Notes under the pieces: model-generated
The model's database searches: none
What the model was told of the DNA's origin: nothing
What the model saw: the letters and a program-made list of their open reading frames with translations, nothing else
In this document: positions 61,316 to 64,000 of the stretch, piece by piece
How the letters are laid out: every line of letters starts with the position of its first letter
How positions within the stretch are numbered: position 1 is the first letter of the stretch
Assembly: GCA_035693025.1 (NCBI GenBank)
Contig: DASSHI010000004.1
Span: 62,001-126,000 of the forward strand
Reading direction: 5' to 3'
Length of the DNA stretch: 64,000 nt
Source: VRUE01 sp035693025
GTDB taxonomy: Bacteria; Actinomycetota; Thermoleophilia; Solirubrobacterales; 70-9
Program-made: the position numbers and the translations under genes

Positions 61316-62071
61316 ATGGAGGCGCGGCTCTACGTGATTCCCGGTTCGCATCCGTCGATGGCAGCGCGCCTGATGCTCGAGGCCAAGGGCATCCCCTACA
61401 AGCGCACCGATCTGATGCCGGTGATCTCCAAGGGAGCCCTGCGTGCCGTCGGCTTCCCCGGCGTCACCGTGCCGGCGCTGAAGATCGACGGGCGCAGGGT
61501 GCAGGGGACGGGCGAGATCGCCCGTGAGCTCGACCGCCTCGTGCCCGAGCCGGCCCTCGTGCCGACCGATCCGCAGCAGCGGGGCGCCGTCGAGGAGGCG
61601 GAGAGGTTCGGCGACACCGACCTGCAGGAGCCCGTGCGCGCGATCCTCTGGTGGGCGCTGCACAAGGACAAGGAGCCCCTGCGCAGCTACTCGGAGGGAG
61701 CGAAGCTGGGAATCCCGATCGGCTTGGCGCTGAAGACGGCGACGCCGATCGTCGCGCTCTCGGCCCGCTTCAACGAGGCGACCGACGAGAACGTGCGCCG
61801 TAGCCTTGCCGCCCTGCCGGCGATGCTGCAGCGGATCGACGACTGGATCGCCGCGGGCACGATCGGCGGCGAGCAGCCCAACATCGCCGACTTCCAGATC
61901 GCCCCCAGCCTGCGCCTGGCAATGACGCTCGACGACCTGCGCCCGGCGATCGAGTCCCGCCCAGCCGGACAGCTGGCGCTGCGACTCGTCCCGGACTACC
62001 CCGGCAAGGTCCCGCCGATCCTGCCCCCCGCCTGGCTTCAGCCGCTGCGCAGCGAGACCGCAGCCGCTTAG
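61316..62071 (+). CDS. Glutathione S-transferase-like protein
   Basis: The 251-residue protein has an N-terminal thioredoxin-like domain (RLYVIPGSHPSMAARLMLEA, then FPGVTVPALKIDGRRVQGTG with the cis-Pro) and a helical C-terminal domain (NVRRSLAALPAMLQRIDDWI, GEQPNIADFQIAPSLRL), as in GSTs. The usual catalytic Tyr/Ser is replaced by Pro-Gly-Ser-His, and actinobacteria mostly lack glutathione, so the thiol partner is open. It is followed by a thioesterase gene after only 3 bases, so the two are cotranscribed. Confidence 0.8.
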   Translation: MEARLYVIPGSHPSMAARLMLEAKGIPYKRTDLMPVISKGALRAVGFPGVTVPALKIDGRRVQGTGEIARELDRLVPEPALVPTDPQQRGAVEEAERFGDTDLQEPVRAILWWALHKDKEPLRSYSEGAKLGIPIGLALKTATPIVALSARFNEATDENVRRSLAALPAMLQRIDDWIAAGTIGGEQPNIADFQIAPSLRLAMTLDDLRPAIESRPAGQLALRLVPDYPGKVPPILPPAWLQPLRSETAAA

Positions 62072-62074
62072 CGG

Positions 62075-62881
62075 GTGCCCCAGGTCCACGCCATCGGGCT
62101 GGACGAGGCGACCCGACTCGAGGGCGAGGACGGGCGCTTCTCGACCCGTCTCGACAACGCCTGGGAGATATGGGGGCCGAGCGGCGGCTACCTGGCGGCG
62201 ATCGCGCTCCGTGCCGCAGGCCGGCTCGCCGAGATCCCGCGACCGGCGAGCTTCTACTGCCACTTCCTCAGCCCACCGGCCTTCGACGACGTCGAGCTGA
62301 GGGTCGAGGTGCTGAAGCGAGGGCGGCGCTCGGAGGCGCTGGCGGCCGCCATGACCCAGCAGGGCAAGCCCATCCTCCAAGCGCTCGTGAGGACCGCAGC
62401 GGAGGCCCCGGGCTACCAACATCAGGAACCCGAGGCTCCCGCGGTCGCTCCACCAAATGCATCTGCCCCTGTCAATCCAGCGAAATACAGCTTTTGGAAC
62501 AACCTCACCTGGCGTCGTCCCGAGGGCGCCGAGGGAGTCAAGACGGCCGTCGCCAGGGAGTGGCTGCGCTTCGAGCCAATAGCTCGCTTCGACGACCCCT
62601 TCGTCGACGCCGCCCGTCCCCTCATCCTGCTCGACACGTTCGGCTGGCCCGCTGTCTTTGAGCGGTACCGAGGCGCGGACTACACCGCCCCGAACCTGGA
62701 CATCAGCGTCAACTTCCACCGTTCGGCCGCTGAGAGCGAGTGGCTCCTGGTCGACCACGAGTGCCCGGTCGCCGACGACGGCCTGCTCGGCGTCAACGGC
62801 CGGGTCTGGAGCGATGACGGCCGCCTGCTCGCGAGCGGCATCGCGCAGCTCTGCTGCATCCCGCTCCCGAGCGAGGCCTAG
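62075..62881 (+). CDS. Acyl-CoA thioesterase (TesB-like, double hot-dog)
   Basis: The 268-residue protein resembles the TesB/4HBT-3 double hot-dog family. The first half has DNAWEIWGPSGGYLAAIALR and FYCHFLSPPAFDDVELRVEV; the second has PLILLDTFGWPAVFERYRG and LDISVNFHRSAAESEWLLVD with the late Asp/Gln region DDGRLLASGIAQLCCIP. It should hydrolyse acyl-CoA thioesters. The start is a GTG three bases after the GST-like stop. The long loop around residues 110-135 (Pro/Ala-rich) is unusual. Its stop lies 19 bases before a strong palindrome shared with folK. Confidence 0.82.
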   Translation: MPQVHAIGLDEATRLEGEDGRFSTRLDNAWEIWGPSGGYLAAIALRAAGRLAEIPRPASFYCHFLSPPAFDDVELRVEVLKRGRRSEALAAAMTQQGKPILQALVRTAAEAPGYQHQEPEAPAVAPPNASAPVNPAKYSFWNNLTWRRPEGAEGVKTAVAREWLRFEPIARFDDPFVDAARPLILLDTFGWPAVFERYRGADYTAPNLDISVNFHRSAAESEWLLVDHECPVADDGLLGVNGRVWSDDGRLLASGIAQLCCIPLPSEA

Positions 62882-62900
62882 AGCGTCGCCGCAGCGGACG

Positions 62901-62942
62901 TATCCGACATTGACCCCACTCTGGTGGGGTCAAAGTCGGATA
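62901..62942. terminator. 19-bp hairpin covering the end of folK (bidirectional terminator)
   Basis: TATCCGACATTGACCCCAC (62901-62919) and 62924-62942 form 19 pairs with a single mismatch and a TCTG loop. The right arm contains the folK TGA stop (62930-62932) and its last two codons. The thioesterase TAG is 19 bases before the left arm. There is no T-tract. Confidence 0.65.
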
Positions 62943-63421
62943 GGCGAGCGATCGACGCGTTCGCCGGGGCCGAGCGCCGCGAGGGCGTCGGCGAGAAGAG
63001 TGCCGTCCGGAAGGGCGAGCTCGGGGTCGAGGTCGAGCAGCGGCATGAGCACAAAGCGGCGACCCGTCGCCTCGGGATGCGGCAGGGTGAGACGGTCGGT
63101 CGAGAGCTCGATGTCACCGAGCAGGAGCAGGTCGACGTCGAGCGGGCGGGGGCTGTGGCGAGGAGCGTCGAGGGCGCGGCCGCGCTCGGCCTCGATCTCC
63201 TTGCAGGCGTCGAGCAGCGCCTCGGGCTCGAGCTCGGTGCGGATGCGGATCGCGGCGTTGAGGAAGTCGGCCTGGTCGAGCACCTCCCCGACCGGCTCGG
63301 TCTCGTAGGCCGAGGAGATGGCCTCGACCTCCACCCCCCGATCGCCCAGCATGCGGATCGCCGCGCGCAGATGACCCGCCCGGTCCCCCACGTTGGAGCC
63401 CAACCCGAGGTAGCCGGTCAA
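62930..63421 (-). CDS. folK: 2-amino-4-hydroxy-6-hydroxymethyldihydropteridine diphosphokinase
   Basis: The 163-residue enzyme has the HPPK signatures GYLGLGSNVGDRAGHLRAA, SSAYETEPVG, FLNAAIRIRTEL, PRPLDVDLLLLGD and LPHPEATGRRFVLMPLLDLD. It transfers pyrophosphate to the pterin in folate synthesis. Homologues begin just before GYLGLGSN, which points to the TTG at 63421; it overlaps the folB stop as TTGA. A longer frame upstream lies inside folB. Its last codons are part of the 62901-62942 hairpin. Confidence 0.94.
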   Translation of the reverse strand: MTGYLGLGSNVGDRAGHLRAAIRMLGDRGVEVEAISSAYETEPVGEVLDQADFLNAAIRIRTELEPEALLDACKEIEAERGRALDAPRHSPRPLDVDLLLLGDIELSTDRLTLPHPEATGRRFVLMPLLDLDPELALPDGTLLADALAALGPGERVDRSPIRL

Positions 63422-63843
63422 GAGTCCTCGGCGTCGGTGTCGTCCTCGTCGCTGCTGCGCTCCTGGGTGACCTCGACACCGACCTCCTGGATCGAGAGGG
63501 GGAGCGGCGGCTCCGGCTTGGATGCGCGGACGCGGATCGACTCGCAGCCGTAACGCTCGATCAGGCGCTCGCCGACGACCTGGGCGAGCCGCTCGAGCGT
63601 GCGGTAGCTGCGCTCGGTGGCGGCAAGCACGACGATGTCGCAGACCTCGCTGTAGTCGACGGTGTCCTCGATCCGGTCGGTGAGCACGGCGTCGCAATCG
63701 GGGACGTCGAAGGAGAGGTCGAACTCGAGCCGCTGGCCGACCTCCTGCTCGGCGTCGCTGACGCCGTGGTGGGTGTAGATCGAGATCCCGCGCAGATCGA
63801 CCTCGACCCGCGATTCGATCCCGTTGCCGCGTGGCTCGTCCAT
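63418..63843 (-). CDS. folB: Dihydroneopterin aldolase
   Basis: The 141-residue protein contains the DHNA signatures VDLRGISIYTHHGVSDAEQE (with the catalytic Glu), DLSFDVPD, TVDYSEVCDIV, ERSYRTLERLAQ and the C-terminal SIRVRASKPEPPL lysine motif. It converts dihydroneopterin to 6-hydroxymethyldihydropterin. The ATG at 63843 lies 9 bases after the folP stop and the gene overlaps folK, so folP-folB-folK form one operon. The C-terminal tail is very acidic (SSDEDDTDAEDS), unusual for the family. Confidence 0.95.
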   Translation of the reverse strand: MDEPRGNGIESRVEVDLRGISIYTHHGVSDAEQEVGQRLEFDLSFDVPDCDAVLTDRIEDTVDYSEVCDIVVLAATERSYRTLERLAQVVGERLIERYGCESIRVRASKPEPPLPLSIQEVGVEVTQERSSDEDDTDAEDS

Positions 63844-63852
63844 GGGCCCAAC

Positions 63853-64000
63853 CTACCCGAGGATCGCGCTCGCGACTCGCGCCGCCTGCGCCACCTCGGC
63901 GACGTCGTGGACGCGCAATACGTCGGCGCCCTCGGCGGCGGCCAGGACCGAGGAGGCGATCGTCCCGCCAAGGCGCTCCTCGACCGGCGAGCCGTCGATC
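63853..64000 (-). CDS. folP: Dihydropteroate synthase (3' partial in window)
   Basis: Only the last 48 codons are in the window, up to the TAG at 63853. The C-terminal signature is clear: GGTIASSVLAAAEGADVLRV followed by HDVAEVAQAARVASAILG. This is the LRVHDVxE motif of dihydropteroate synthase, which joins p-aminobenzoate to the pterin. The upstream part runs out of the right edge. It precedes folB by 9 bases. Confidence 0.9.
   Translation of the reverse strand, partial: IDGSPVEERLGGTIASSVLAAAEGADVLRVHDVAEVAQAARVASAILG

Overview
The window is high-GC bacterial chromosome with dense, mostly minus-strand genes and many GTG/TTG starts. The gene families point to a deep-branching actinobacterium of the Thermoleophilia type (Solirubrobacter/Conexibacter relatives). 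Evidence includes a CarD regulator, DisA, an F420-type LLM oxidoreductase, several acyl-CoA dehydrogenases, CWB2 and choice-of-anchor L surface proteins, and exported 'MRRPSPAM'-type proteins. This assignment is inferred from protein content; no rRNA gene is present. No CRISPR array, insertion sequence, prophage or replication origin was seen. No gap between genes exceeds 300 bases; the largest are 41612-41793 and 57255-57431.

Layout. 1-3.6 kb: 3' part of a class B penicillin-binding protein, a lipoprotein, an SRPBCC protein, a zinc-ribbon/FHA protein and a coiled-coil protein. 3.6-14 kb: gltB, a TolB-like exported propeller, then the aspartate-family cassette lysA-hom-thrC-thrB with overlapping genes. 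14-20.6 kb: cell-envelope genes (anchored Ser/Gly-rich protein, LytM endopeptidase, CWB2 protein) plus an acyl-CoA dehydrogenase, an MBL hydrolase and a frameshifted exported protein. 20.5-26.3 kb: fatty-acid/acyl-CoA catabolism (two acyl-CoA dehydrogenases, thiolase, 3-hydroxyacyl-CoA dehydrogenase, LLM oxidoreductase). A near-identical 18-bp operator sits upstream of the thiolase/dehydrogenase divergon and of the 17.3-kb acyl-CoA dehydrogenase. 26.3-36 kb: CNNM/CorC protein, cobalamin-binding protein, rhomboid protease, DUF4383 protein, an ECF sigma factor with a membrane partner, a PlsC-GpsA fusion, a probable hydroquinone ring-cleavage pair, a SHOCT membrane protein and tRNA-Thr.

36-40.9 kb: a GNAT-like protein, then a lower-GC restriction-modification island (Vsr endonuclease, NaeI-like restriction enzyme, C5-cytosine methyltransferase), then a saccharopine-dehydrogenase-like protein.

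40.9-64 kb: a long minus-strand block. In transcription order it reads folP, folB, folK, coaX, dusB, greA, lysS, clpC, disA, carD, ispD, ispF, cysS, rlmB, sigH, with accessory genes between. This closely follows the order of the Bacillus subtilis folP-to-sigH chromosomal region, as recalled, and suggests the 40.9-kb sigma factor is a true SigH (Spo0H) orthologue. The block links folate, CoA, isoprenoid and tRNA supply with protein quality control and c-di-AMP signalling.

Notable structures are a 66-bp near-perfect palindrome inside the cysS coding sequence, long palindromes built around the stop codons of convergent genes, two genes (carD and the FHA gene) whose best starts are ATT behind strong Shine-Dalgarno sequences, three TTG starts overlapping TGA stops as TTGA, and an eroded MFS transporter.
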